Part shown: positions 1-7,805 of the stretch, one piece after another
Numbering within the stretch: position 1 is the stretch's first letter
Layout: each line of letters starts with the position of its first letter
Origin: UBA3855 sp964472035
GTDB lineage: Bacteria > Bacillota > Clostridia > Oscillospirales > Ruminococcaceae
Reading direction: 5' to 3'
Assembly: GCA_964472035.1 (NCBI GenBank)
Contig: CAYYIT010000009.1
Coordinates: 1-55,023 of the forward strand
Length of the DNA: 55,023 nucleotides
Translations under genes and position numbers: made by a program
The notes under the pieces: model-generated
Told to the model about the DNA's origin: nothing
The model's database searches: none
What the model saw: the letters and a program-made list of their open reading frames with translations, nothing else

Positions 1-19
1 GGGGTTGGGGTGGGGGCAG
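1..19. repeat. G-rich repeat fragment at window edge
   Basis: The first 19 bases are identical to bases 50342-50360, which belong to a larger hairpin-rich element in the intergenic space after ruvX. The copy here is cut by the window start, so its full extent is unknown. It is G-rich, with G4-TT-G4-T-G5. Confidence 0.7.
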
Positions 20-45
20 TTACATGATGCCTATCCTTAAGAAAA

Positions 46-66
46 AGGACTTTTTGACAGACTGAA
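46..66 (-). repeat. CAGTCTGTC-AAAAAGTCC element, copy 1
   Basis: Read on the minus strand this is TTCAGTCTGTC followed directly by AAAAAGTCC. The same string with one extra G occurs on the plus strand at 54971-54990. In both cases it starts directly at the 3' end of a GC-rich hairpin downstream of a gene. It is probably a dispersed repeat that sits after terminators. Confidence 0.6.
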
Positions 67-96
67 GGCTGTATCCGGATGGATACAGCCTTTTTT
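67..96 (+). terminator. Rho-independent terminator
   Basis: A perfect 10-bp stem (67-76 with 81-90) and 4-nt loop are followed by six T on the plus strand. It would end a plus-strand transcript coming from outside the window. It also sits 3' of the minus-strand ferredoxin gene, but without a clear U-run in that direction. Confidence 0.8.
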
Positions 97-114
97 CTCA
101 TCTCAATACGCTGA

Positions 115-285
115 TTATTCAGCCTGAGGAGCATCAACAGGACATACACCTGCACATGCACCGCAATCCAGACATGCGTCTGCATCGATTACATACTTGT
201 CATCGCCAGCAGAGATTGCGCTTACCGGGCACTCAGCCTCGCATGCGCCGCAGCTGATGCACTCATCAGTGATTTTATATGCCAT
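115..285 (-). CDS. 2[4Fe-4S] ferredoxin
   Basis: A 56-residue electron carrier of the clostridial type. It has two CxxCxxCxxxCP clusters: Cys9, 12, 15, 19 and Cys38, 41, 44, 48. Each cluster contributes three cysteines to one [4Fe-4S] centre and one to the other. The length is normal for the family. The ATG at 285 is preceded by GGAGGTG at suitable distance. Small ferredoxins like this serve pyruvate:ferredoxin oxidoreductase and [FeFe] hydrogenase in anaerobes, which fits with hydE elsewhere in the window. It is monocistronic, with its own promoter at about 347-374. Identity is secure; the redox partner is not shown by the sequence. Confidence 0.95.
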   Translation of the reverse strand: MAYKITDECISCGACEAECPVSAISAGDDKYVIDADACLDCGACAGVCPVDAPQAE

Positions 286-346
286 AATTCTTACACCTCC
301 GGTTATGTAATTGAGAATACGATCACGATCGTGTTCTGCTACTTCT

Positions 347-374
347 ATTCTAACATATTTTCAGAAAAAATCAA
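347..374 (-). promoter_or_regulatory. Ferredoxin promoter (sigma-A type)
   Basis: On the minus strand, TTGATT (369-374) and TAGAAT (347-352) are separated by 16 bp. The leader between it and the ferredoxin start carries a perfect 10-bp palindrome CACGATCGTG at 324-333, GC-rich in an otherwise AT-rich stretch. It could be an operator, but no factor can be named. Confidence 0.5.
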
Positions 375-585
375 GACCTTTTTGAAAAAAATATTTCTAT
401 TCATAATTTTACCTCCCACGTGTATAGGACAATGTTGCCAAAAACCCCTAAAAATCGTGACTTTAGTACATTTTAATTTTTAGTTAATAGATTTTATTAT
501 AGCAAAATGAGGCATTAAATTATCGGATGTGTGCATAGTGAATAAAAGCCTGATGAATTTTTTGTGTAATTTATGAGAAAAAAGC
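375..585. other. AT-rich intergenic region
   Basis: This stretch between the ferredoxin promoter and the promoter of the transport locus is strongly AT-rich. I see no gene, tRNA or convincing riboswitch in it. Confidence 0.6.
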
Positions 586-615
586 TTGACACGCGAGGGG
601 GTTTCCTGTTATAAT
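586..615 (+). promoter_or_regulatory. Promoter of the SBP/DUF5696 locus
   Basis: TTGACA (586-591) and TATAAT (610-615) are both perfect consensus, with an 18-bp spacer. Transcription should start near 622, leaving a leader of about 175 nt before the first gene. Confidence 0.85.
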
Positions 616-663
616 ATAAGATGTATTATGCGCTGCTGCGCTCTGCGGCGGATAGAAAGATCG

Positions 664-694
664 GGGCTGTTCAAATGGAGTTACTGAACAGTCC
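664..694 (+). promoter_or_regulatory. Leader hairpin of the SBP/DUF5696 locus
   Basis: A 10-bp stem (664-673 with 685-694, one G-U pair) with an 11-nt loop lies in the long 5' leader. No U-run follows, so it is not a simple terminator. A smaller GC-rich hairpin with a GCAA tetraloop lies near 738-753. The leader may stabilise or control the mRNA, but no known riboswitch is recognised. Confidence 0.5.
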
Positions 695-796
695 GTTGTT
701 TGTGCGTATTTATGGGAAATGCGCATGCATAATAGAACCGGCGGCAACGCCGAAAATATCGCATGTCCGGAACGTGCGAAGAAAGGCGGAGATTTT

Positions 797-3787
797 TTGA
801 AAGGCAAAAAAATGTCCATGCGGCTGCTCAGCACATTGCTTGCTGCGTTTCTGTCTGCACAGACGTTTCTGGTAACATCGGCCTTTGCGGCGGATACAGA
901 AACGGATGCAGGGGAAACAGCAACACTGACATTGACGGCTGCAGAAGAAGAAACGGTGCTGCTTTATGAGGAACAGCGCACCTACAGCGATTATTATGAT
1001 ATGTATGCAGGGGAGAACCATCCTCAGCAGGAGGTCATGATCCCCGGCAACAGCTATACTGCAATGGATCACGGCTCGGATGCCGATGTATCCGTCGGCA
1101 GTTTCGGAACGGAGTATTCCGAGGAGAATAAGGATGATGTCCTGATCTGGAATGCGGTGGATGGTACCGTGACCTATCCGGTATCCGTGCCGGAGACTGG
1201 TCTGTACTGTCTGGAGTTCTCCTATCTGCCGATCCCTTCCAATATGGCAAATGTGGAGTTCAGTATTCTGGTCGACGGTGAGTCCCCGTACGATACTGCA
1301 TCCCGTGCTACATTAAATAAGGTATATGTGAACGACGGTGAGATCCATCTGGATTCCAGAGGCAACCAGGTGCGCCCCTCCCAGAAGCAGATCGGCCGCT
1401 GGATGACGACGCCGCTGTTTGATGTGGACGGTCTGTTCAATACGCCGCTCTACTTCTATCTGGAAGAGGGCGAGCATGAGCTGACACTGGACATCATCAA
1501 GGGCTACTTCGCACTGGAGTACATCAAGCTGTACAATCCGGAGACACTTCCGACCTATGAGGAATACAAGTCCGCTGTCGGCGGCGGTGTGACCGTGGAG
1601 AGCACTCCCTCCACACTCATCCGCATTGAGGGCGAGAATGCCGCATTCAAGAGTGATTCCACGCTCTATCCCACAACGGACAACTCCAGCTATCTTGCTT
1701 CTCCCTCCAATCCGTCTAAGACGGTGTTCAACACCATCGGTGCCGGCAACTGGGATCAGGCAATGCAGACCATTACCTGGGAGATCGGTGCTGACGAACT
1801 GACAAACGATGGCTGGTATAAGATCGGTATCAAGGCACGCCAGTCCCAGATGCGCGGCTTCTACTCCAACCGCCGTATCTATGTGGACGGCGAGGTGCTG
1901 TGTGATGACCTCGATCAGGTGAAGTTCTACTACAGCACAGAATGGCAGGTCGTTTCTCCCTCCGGCGAGAACGGCGAGGATATCTATGTCTACCTCGAAG
2001 GCGGGCAGGATCACAGCATCACCATGGAAGTCATCCCCGGTGAGATCGGTGACTCCATGCGTCTGCTCGATGCCGCTGTACTCGATATCAATACCTATTA
2101 CCGTAAGATCCTGATGATCACGGGCCCCACTCCCGATAAGTACACTGATTATTATGTGCATGAGCGCATTCCGGAGCTGATCGATGAGTTCACAAGACTG
2201 TCTGCGGATCTCAAGAAGATCAAGAATGACATCGAGACCCTCGCAGGCTCCACCGGCTCCGAAGCAGCAGCGCTCGAGCGTATGTATATGGTGCTGGATA
2301 ACTGTATCGAAAAGCCGCTGAAGATTCCGGATTACATGTCCCAGATCAAGGACAATATCACCGCACTTTCCTCCTGGATGTGTGACTACCGTACACAGCC
2401 GCTGGAAGTGGACTACATTGAGCTTGCTTCCGCCGACCAGAAGTTCAGTTCCGTCAAGGAGAACTTCTTCAAGTCCTTCGGCTACGGCTGGCAGCGTTTC
2501 TACAGCTCCTTCTTTGAGGATTACACCAACCTCTCCGATGATGCAACCGGCGAAGCGATCAATGTCTGGGTAAGCCTTGGCCGTGACCAGGCAATGGTTG
2601 TCAAGGAGCTCGTGGAGTCCGATTTCAACCAGAACCACGATTCCCAGGTTGCCGTTAACCTCGTAGTCGGCGGTGTTGTAGAAGCAACCCTCGCCGGCAA
2701 GGGTCCGGACGTTGCGCTCTTCCTTGGCGGTGAATTCCCCGTAAACCTTGCAGCAAGAAACCTGCTGGTGGATATGAAGGCGGAATACGCGGACTACGAA
2801 GAAGTCGCTTCCCGCTTCCAGCAGTACGCTGCAACGCCCTATACTTATGAAGACGGTGTATACGGCGTTCCGCTGACACAGAGCTGGGCAATGATGTTTT
2901 ATCGTAAGGACATCCTCACTGAACTCGGCTTTACCGCACCGCCCGATACCTGGACGGATATCATCGACATGCTCCCTGCCCTGCAGAGAAACTACATGTA
3001 TGTCGGCCTTGTGCTTCCGGTAGTATCCGGTACCAATGCGACCATCTCTGCTGCGACGGAATCCGGTCATACTTTTGCAACATTGATGCTGCAGAATGGC
3101 GTCAGCTACTATAACGACAGCCTGACCCAGACCAATTTCGACAGCATCGAAGCAGTACAGGCTTTTGAACAGTGGACGGACTTCTACACGAAGTACGGCT
3201 TCGAACAGTCCTATGACGGCTTCAGCCGTTTCCGTACCGGAGAATATCCCATTGTCATTTCGGATTATTCCTTCTATAACCAGCTGACAGTGGCTTCGCC
3301 CGAGATCAAGGGCCTCTGGGATTTCACACTGATCCCCGGAACCGAACAGGCGGACGGCAGTATTTCTCACGCGGTCAATTCCACTTCTTCCGGCGCCGTG
3401 ATCTTTGACAAGTGCAAGGATAAGGAAGGCGCATGGGAATTCCTCAAGTGGTTTACCTCCGCTGAAATTCAGGTCGAATACGGCACCCAGATCGAGGGCC
3501 TGCTCGGTCAGCTCGGACGTTACACGCCGGCGAATGTCGAGGCACTCCAGCAGCTGTCCTGGTCCAAGGACGAACTGAACGTCCTGCTCTCTGCTATGGA
3601 CCAGCTTCAGGAGATCCCGATCATCCCCGCATCCTATGCCGTTACTCGTAACATCATGAATGCATTCCGTGAGACAGTCAATAACTCCGAGAATCCGAGA
3701 GATACTATGCTCTGGTACAACCGCGATATCAATACGGAGATCACCAGAAAGCGTGAGAACCTTGGACTTCCGACCATTGAGGATTAA
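797..3787 (+). CDS. Large secreted solute-binding protein with two N-terminal beta-sandwich modules
   Basis: Extracellular ligand-binding component of a family-1 carbohydrate ABC importer, 996 residues. From the TTG start (797, behind GGCGGAG) there is a signal peptide of about 31 residues ending in AFA|A. Two beta-rich modules follow at about 60-250 and 272-440. Both look like CBM6/35-type jelly rolls: 'GLYCLEFSY' in the first, 'LIRIEGENAAF' and 'GWYKIGIKARQ' in the second. A helical linker covers about 450-545, and an SBP family-1 domain runs from about 590 to 950 ('GKGPDVALFLGG', 'YGVPLTQSWAMMFYRKDIL'). Typical SBPs are about 420-450 aa. No lipobox cysteine is visible, unusual for a Gram-positive SBP. 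An upstream ATG at 719 lacks a good RBS and would bury the signal peptide. It is the first gene of the locus. Ligand unknown; a glycan is inferred. Confidence 0.88.
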   Translation: MKGKKMSMRLLSTLLAAFLSAQTFLVTSAFAADTETDAGETATLTLTAAEEETVLLYEEQRTYSDYYDMYAGENHPQQEVMIPGNSYTAMDHGSDADVSVGSFGTEYSEENKDDVLIWNAVDGTVTYPVSVPETGLYCLEFSYLPIPSNMANVEFSILVDGESPYDTASRATLNKVYVNDGEIHLDSRGNQVRPSQKQIGRWMTTPLFDVDGLFNTPLYFYLEEGEHELTLDIIKGYFALEYIKLYNPETLPTYEEYKSAVGGGVTVESTPSTLIRIEGENAAFKSDSTLYPTTDNSSYLASPSNPSKTVFNTIGAGNWDQAMQTITWEIGADELTNDGWYKIGIKARQSQMRGFYSNRRIYVDGEVLCDDLDQVKFYYSTEWQVVSPSGENGEDIYVYLEGGQDHSITMEVIPGEIGDSMRLLDAAVLDINTYYRKILMITGPTPDKYTDYYVHERIPELIDEFTRLSADLKKIKNDIETLAGSTGSEAAALERMYMVLDNCIEKPLKIPDYMSQIKDNITALSSWMCDYRTQPLEVDYIELASADQKFSSVKENFFKSFGYGWQRFYSSFFEDYTNLSDDATGEAINVWVSLGRDQAMVVKELVESDFNQNHDSQVAVNLVVGGVVEATLAGKGPDVALFLGGEFPVNLAARNLLVDMKAEYADYEEVASRFQQYAATPYTYEDGVYGVPLTQSWAMMFYRKDILTELGFTAPPDTWTDIIDMLPALQRNYMYVGLVLPVVSGTNATISAATESGHTFATLMLQNGVSYYNDSLTQTNFDSIEAVQAFEQWTDFYTKYGFEQSYDGFSRFRTGEYPIVISDYSFYNQLTVASPEIKGLWDFTLIPGTEQADGSISHAVNSTSSGAVIFDKCKDKEGAWEFLKWFTSAEIQVEYGTQIEGLLGQLGRYTPANVEALQQLSWSKDELNVLLSAMDQLQEIPIIPASYAVTRNIMNAFRETVNNSENPRDTMLWYNRDINTEITRKRENLGLPTIED

Positions 3788-3830
3788 CCGACAGTATGTC
3801 GAATTACTTAGAAAGTAAGGAGGGTTTCAT

Positions 3831-4763
3831 TTGGATACTGCTGATATCGGCAAGCGCAGCAAGCAGGAGAACCGCCGCTTGATCTGGCTGCAAGTGAAAC
3901 AGAATAAGGAATGCTACATCATGATGCTCCCGTTCATGTTGGTATTTCTGGTATTTACGATCATCCCCGTTGTGATGTCCCTGCCCATGGGCTTTACGGA
4001 CTTTGATATGGTACAGCTTCCGAAGTATGTCGGACTGTCCAATTACACAACCCTGTTCCTGAATGACACCATTTTCATTCAGTCCATCCGTGTAACGCTC
4101 GTTTTTGCGATCTTTACAGGTCCCCTCAGCTATGTACTGTGCTTTCTGCTCGCATGGCTGATCAACGAGCTGCATCCGAAACTGAAGACCATCTTCACCC
4201 TGATCTTCTACGCACCGTCCATGGCGAATGTCTACACGGTGTGGCAGCTCATCTTCAGCGGTGACTCCTATGGTTATCTCAACTCCGTTCTGCTGAATCT
4301 GGGTATCATATCTTCCCCGAACCAGTGGCTGACGGACAGTAAGTATGTCCTGACTGTGACCATTATCGTTCAGCTCTGGCTGAGCCTTGGTGCCGGCTTC
4401 CTCTCCCTGAGAGCGGGATTCCAGAATATCGACCGCTCCCAGTATGAGGCAGGCGCGATCGAGGGCATCAAGAACCGCTGGCAGGAACTGATCTACATCA
4501 CGATCCCCTCCATGGGACCGCAGCTGATGTTCGCGGCAGTTATGCAGATTGTCAGCTCCTTCACTGCCGGCACCGTTGCACAGAGCCTTGTCGGCTTCCC
4601 GAGTACGGACTACAAGGCACATACCATTATGACACATGCCTATGACTACGGCTGGGTACGATATGAGATGGGTTACGCTTCCGCGATCTGCATGATTCTG
4701 TTCATTGCGATGTTCCTGGCGAATAAACTCATCAGTAAGATCCTCAGCAAGTACATGGACTAA
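3831..4763 (+). CDS. Sugar ABC transporter permease (MalF/UgpA type)
   Basis: Integral membrane subunit of a family-1 (CUT1) carbohydrate importer, 310 residues with about six membrane spans. The N-terminus is cytoplasmic and basic. The EAA loop that docks the ATPase is intact ('EAGAIEGIKNRWQELIYITIP', near residue 205-225). The TTG start at 3831 is chosen because AAGGAGGG lies 6 nt upstream and no better start exists. It lies 43 nt after the SBP gene and 12 nt before the second permease, so the three form the usual SBP-permease-permease set. No ATPase gene is present nearby. Confidence 0.9.
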   Translation: MDTADIGKRSKQENRRLIWLQVKQNKECYIMMLPFMLVFLVFTIIPVVMSLPMGFTDFDMVQLPKYVGLSNYTTLFLNDTIFIQSIRVTLVFAIFTGPLSYVLCFLLAWLINELHPKLKTIFTLIFYAPSMANVYTVWQLIFSGDSYGYLNSVLLNLGIISSPNQWLTDSKYVLTVTIIVQLWLSLGAGFLSLRAGFQNIDRSQYEAGAIEGIKNRWQELIYITIPSMGPQLMFAAVMQIVSSFTAGTVAQSLVGFPSTDYKAHTIMTHAYDYGWVRYEMGYASAICMILFIAMFLANKLISKILSKYMD

Positions 4764-4775
4764 GGAGGCGCAGAA

Positions 4776-5648
4776 ATGACAGATACAAAACGATTGAAAG
4801 CCTCCAACAAGCAGGCGGGCAAAAAGATCGGCGGAACCATCGGCATCTTTGCGTTTCTGACGATCCTCGGCCTGTTCATGGCGCTCCCGATCTATCTCGC
4901 GATCGTCATGTCCATCAAGCCCGTGCATGAGCTGTTCGTCTTCCCGCCGAAGCTCTATGTCATCGACCCGACACTGGACAACTTCAAGGATATGTTCGCG
5001 ACCCTCTCCGATATGTGGGTGCCCTTCTCCCGTTATGTGTTCAACAGTGTCTTTGTTACCGTATGTGTAACCGTTGCACAGTGCGTGTTCGCTTCCATGG
5101 CAGCGTTTGCACTTGCTAAGTGCAAGTTCCCCGGCAACAAGTTCCTGAACAACCTGATCGTTGTGTCACTGCTGTATCAGAGCAATGTTATCTACATCAT
5201 GCAGTACATCGTTATGGCGAAGCTCGGCATGATCAATACCTACTGGGCACTGATCCTTCCGTCCGTTGCATCTCCGATGTGTCTCTTCCTGATGCGTCAG
5301 TCCATGTCCACGGTTCCGGATGCGATGATCGAAGCTGCTAAGGTGGACGGTGCCAATATGTTCACCATCTGCTGGAAGATCGTCATGCCCAACCAGAAGC
5401 CGGCACTGATGACCATGATCATCTTTGCTTTCCAGGCAGCATGGAATATCCAGGGCGGTACTCTGGTTTACAAGGAATCCCTCAAGACCCTGCCCACTGT
5501 TGTTCAGCAGGCGGCAAGTGCCGGTCTTGCGAGAGCCGGCGTTGCAATGGCAGCGGCCGTGTTCATGCTGATCCCTCCGATCGTGATTTTCATGATGGCC
5601 CAGAAGAACGTGATCGAAACGATGGCGCATTCCGGTATCAAGGATTAA
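4776..5648 (+). CDS. Sugar ABC transporter permease (MalG/UgpE type)
   Basis: Partner permease of the preceding gene, 290 residues with about six membrane spans and an intact EAA loop ('EAAKVDGANMFTICWKIVMP'). It has the MalG-like layout, with a short basic N-terminus followed by 'LTILGLFMALPIYLAIVMSIKP'. AAGGAGG precedes the ATG. It forms a heterodimeric channel with the 3831 product. It would need a shared MsmX-type ATPase encoded elsewhere (family knowledge). Confidence 0.9.
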   Translation: MTDTKRLKASNKQAGKKIGGTIGIFAFLTILGLFMALPIYLAIVMSIKPVHELFVFPPKLYVIDPTLDNFKDMFATLSDMWVPFSRYVFNSVFVTVCVTVAQCVFASMAAFALAKCKFPGNKFLNNLIVVSLLYQSNVIYIMQYIVMAKLGMINTYWALILPSVASPMCLFLMRQSMSTVPDAMIEAAKVDGANMFTICWKIVMPNQKPALMTMIIFAFQAAWNIQGGTLVYKESLKTLPTVVQQAASAGLARAGVAMAAAVFMLIPPIVIFMMAQKNVIETMAHSGIKD

Positions 5649-5663
5649 GAAAGGGTGGTACAT

Positions 5664-7154
5664 ATGAAGCAAAACATGAAAAAGCTTGCTGTCATCGCCC
5701 TTGCCGGATTGATGTCAGCGACCTTCTGCCTGAGCCTTACTGCTTCGGCGGATGAGCATTATGATGTCTACAACTACGACCGCTGGAAGGAATCCGTACC
5801 GTCCCAGGCCGGATACCTTGCGGCACGTTCGATCAGCGGTGAGGATCTGGGAATCGGCGACTTCTCCGAGCCCAGCGATCTGTTCCGCGACGCCTATGAC
5901 CAGTTCTTCATCGTGGACACCAAGAACAACCGCATCGTTGTCACCGACAGCGAACTGGAAGATGTCGTGATGGTGATGGATGAGTTCTACTACGAGGACG
6001 GCTCCGTCACGACCCTGAAGGATCCCGAGGGCATCTATGTTGCACCGGAGACGGATCTGATCTACATTGCGGACTACAGCAACTCCCGTGTACTTGTCTG
6101 CGATTACGACGCCAACGTCAAGCTGGAGATCACAAAGCCCACCGCAGAGATGTTCTCTCAGGAGCTGACCTTCATGCCCCAGCGTGTACTGGCGGATAAG
6201 GCGGGCAATGTCTATATCGTTCTCGGTAATATCACCACCGGTGCTGCCATGTTCAACAGCAAGGGTGAGTTCCAGGGCTACTACGGTGCCAATACCGTAG
6301 AGCAGACCTCCGAGGTCATTGCCAACTACTTCTGGAAGCTGATCTCCACAGAAGAGATGCGTTCCAAGAGCTCCAGAACCGTTCCGACCGGTATCACCAG
6401 CTTCGATCTGGATGATGAGGGCTTTATCTACACCTGTACGCAGTCCGTTTCCCAGAAGACCGATACGGTCAAGAAGCTCAATCCGGCAGGCAAAAACCTA
6501 TTCACCGGTCTGCAGACAACATGGGGCGATATCGACTCCATCTGGGATACCAATACCAATAAGAATTACCAGTCCATGATCTGCGACATCGAGATCTCCG
6601 ATGACAAGAACATCAACTGTCTTGACCTGACCTCCGGTAAGGTCTTCCAGTATGACAAGGACGGCAATCTGCTGTTCATCTTCGGCAGCTCCTCTGACCA
6701 GCTCGGCGGCTTCACCGAAGTATCCGCCATCGAGTCCATCGACAGACGCATCCTGGTACTGGATACCAGAAAGAACTATATCACCGTGTTCGAAGAGACC
6801 GATTTCGGCAATATCGTGCATGAAGCCACCGATCTCTACAATGCCGGCTTCTACGAGCAGGCACTCGAGCCCTGGTATGAGGTGCTGCAGTATGACGGCA
6901 ATTACCAGAGAGCATTCCTCGGTGTTGCAGCTGCACTTCTGGTAGAGGGCGATTACGAGGGATCTATGAAGTATGCAAAGCTTGCGGATTCTTCCTACTA
7001 TTACAACAGAGCATTTGAGGGCTATCGTTCCGAATTCATCAGCGAGCACATTGATGTGATCGCCGGCGGAATCGTTGTTCTGCTCGTCGCATATTTCGGC
7101 TACCGTTTCTGGCGCAGAAGAAAGCAGCGCGGAAATCAAGGAAAGGAGGCGTGA
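5664..7154 (+). CDS. Membrane-anchored extracellular NHL-type beta-propeller protein
   Basis: 496 residues. A signal peptide (1-30, ending TASA|D) is followed by repeated propeller blades over about residues 50-380. Blade motifs include 'PEGIYVAPETDLIYIADYSNS' and 'ITSFDLDDEGFIYTCTQS'. A short TPR-like helical part (about 390-450, 'AGFYEQALEPWYEVLQ') follows. A C-terminal membrane helix ('VIAGGIVVLLVAYFGYRFW') is then followed by a basic tail. The propeller should therefore sit outside the cell, tethered to the membrane. ATG 5664 is preferred over the in-frame GTG 5655, which overlaps the RBS AAAGGGTGG. It lies between permease and Yip1-like genes, so it probably works with the transporter as a surface binding or scaffold protein. 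No enzyme active site is evident. Confidence 0.8.
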   Translation: MKQNMKKLAVIALAGLMSATFCLSLTASADEHYDVYNYDRWKESVPSQAGYLAARSISGEDLGIGDFSEPSDLFRDAYDQFFIVDTKNNRIVVTDSELEDVVMVMDEFYYEDGSVTTLKDPEGIYVAPETDLIYIADYSNSRVLVCDYDANVKLEITKPTAEMFSQELTFMPQRVLADKAGNVYIVLGNITTGAAMFNSKGEFQGYYGANTVEQTSEVIANYFWKLISTEEMRSKSSRTVPTGITSFDLDDEGFIYTCTQSVSQKTDTVKKLNPAGKNLFTGLQTTWGDIDSIWDTNTNKNYQSMICDIEISDDKNINCLDLTSGKVFQYDKDGNLLFIFGSSSDQLGGFTEVSAIESIDRRILVLDTRKNYITVFEETDFGNIVHEATDLYNAGFYEQALEPWYEVLQYDGNYQRAFLGVAAALLVEGDYEGSMKYAKLADSSYYYNRAFEGYRSEFISEHIDVIAGGIVVLLVAYFGYRFWRRRKQRGNQGKEA

Positions 7155-7159
7155 CCGCT

Positions 7160-7789
7160 ATGATGGATTTAACGAACAGACAGTGGGTCAAGCATGCAGT
7201 CACCCATCCGTTTGAAGGCTATGAGGATATGCGATGGAAGAAAGCGGGCTCCATCAAGTACGCAATTGTGATCATTCTGCTCTGGTTTGTCGCCTCAATT
7301 TTCTACAACCGTCTGTATGGCTTCCAGTTCTATACAGAGCCGGATAAGATGTTCAATATCATTCCCTACATCGTGCAGACGATCGTTCTGTTCATTACCT
7401 GGGTAGTGGGCAACTGGGCGATCTGTACGCTGCTCGACGGCGAGGGAAGCATGAAGAACATCTTCATCTACAGTGCTTATGCGCTGGTTCCCTATGTAGT
7501 GAGTATCTACCTTGATGTGTTCATGTCCCATTTCCTGATCCGGGATGAGTACGTGTTCATTCAGGCAGTCAGCTACATCGGACTCGGCTGGAGCGTTGTG
7601 CTGGTGTTCTCTGCCATCAAGGCAGTGCATCAGTATTCTCTGACAAAAACTGTATTTGCAATCATTCTGACGATCGCAGCAATGCTGATCATGCTCTTCC
7701 TGCTCGTTCTGCTTCTCTCGCTGTTCCAGCAGGTATATGTATTCGCGTATTCCGTATACACAGAGATTGCATATCGACTGAAGGTTTAA
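7160..7789 (+). CDS. Yip1-family integral membrane protein
   Basis: About 210 residues with a cytoplasmic N-terminal segment ('HPFEGYEDMRWKKAGSIKYA') and about five hydrophobic helices, the layout of Yip1-domain proteins. ATG 7160 is used because AAAGGAGG lies 10 nt upstream; GTG 7151 is too close to it. The gene overlaps or abuts the preceding one, so the two are translationally linked. Yip1-domain proteins of bacteria have no settled biochemical role. Here the context ties it to the membrane side of the transport locus. Confidence 0.75.
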   Translation: MMDLTNRQWVKHAVTHPFEGYEDMRWKKAGSIKYAIVIILLWFVASIFYNRLYGFQFYTEPDKMFNIIPYIVQTIVLFITWVVGNWAICTLLDGEGSMKNIFIYSAYALVPYVVSIYLDVFMSHFLIRDEYVFIQAVSYIGLGWSVVLVFSAIKAVHQYSLTKTVFAIILTIAAMLIMLFLLVLLLSLFQQVYVFAYSVYTEIAYRLKV

Positions 7790-7805
7790 GATTGGCGGTG
7801 AAAGT

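Noticed and set aside
719..796. ATG start at 719 for the large SBP
   Set aside because: It lacks a ribosome-binding site and would add 26 polar residues before the signal peptide. TTG 797 has GGCGGAG in place.
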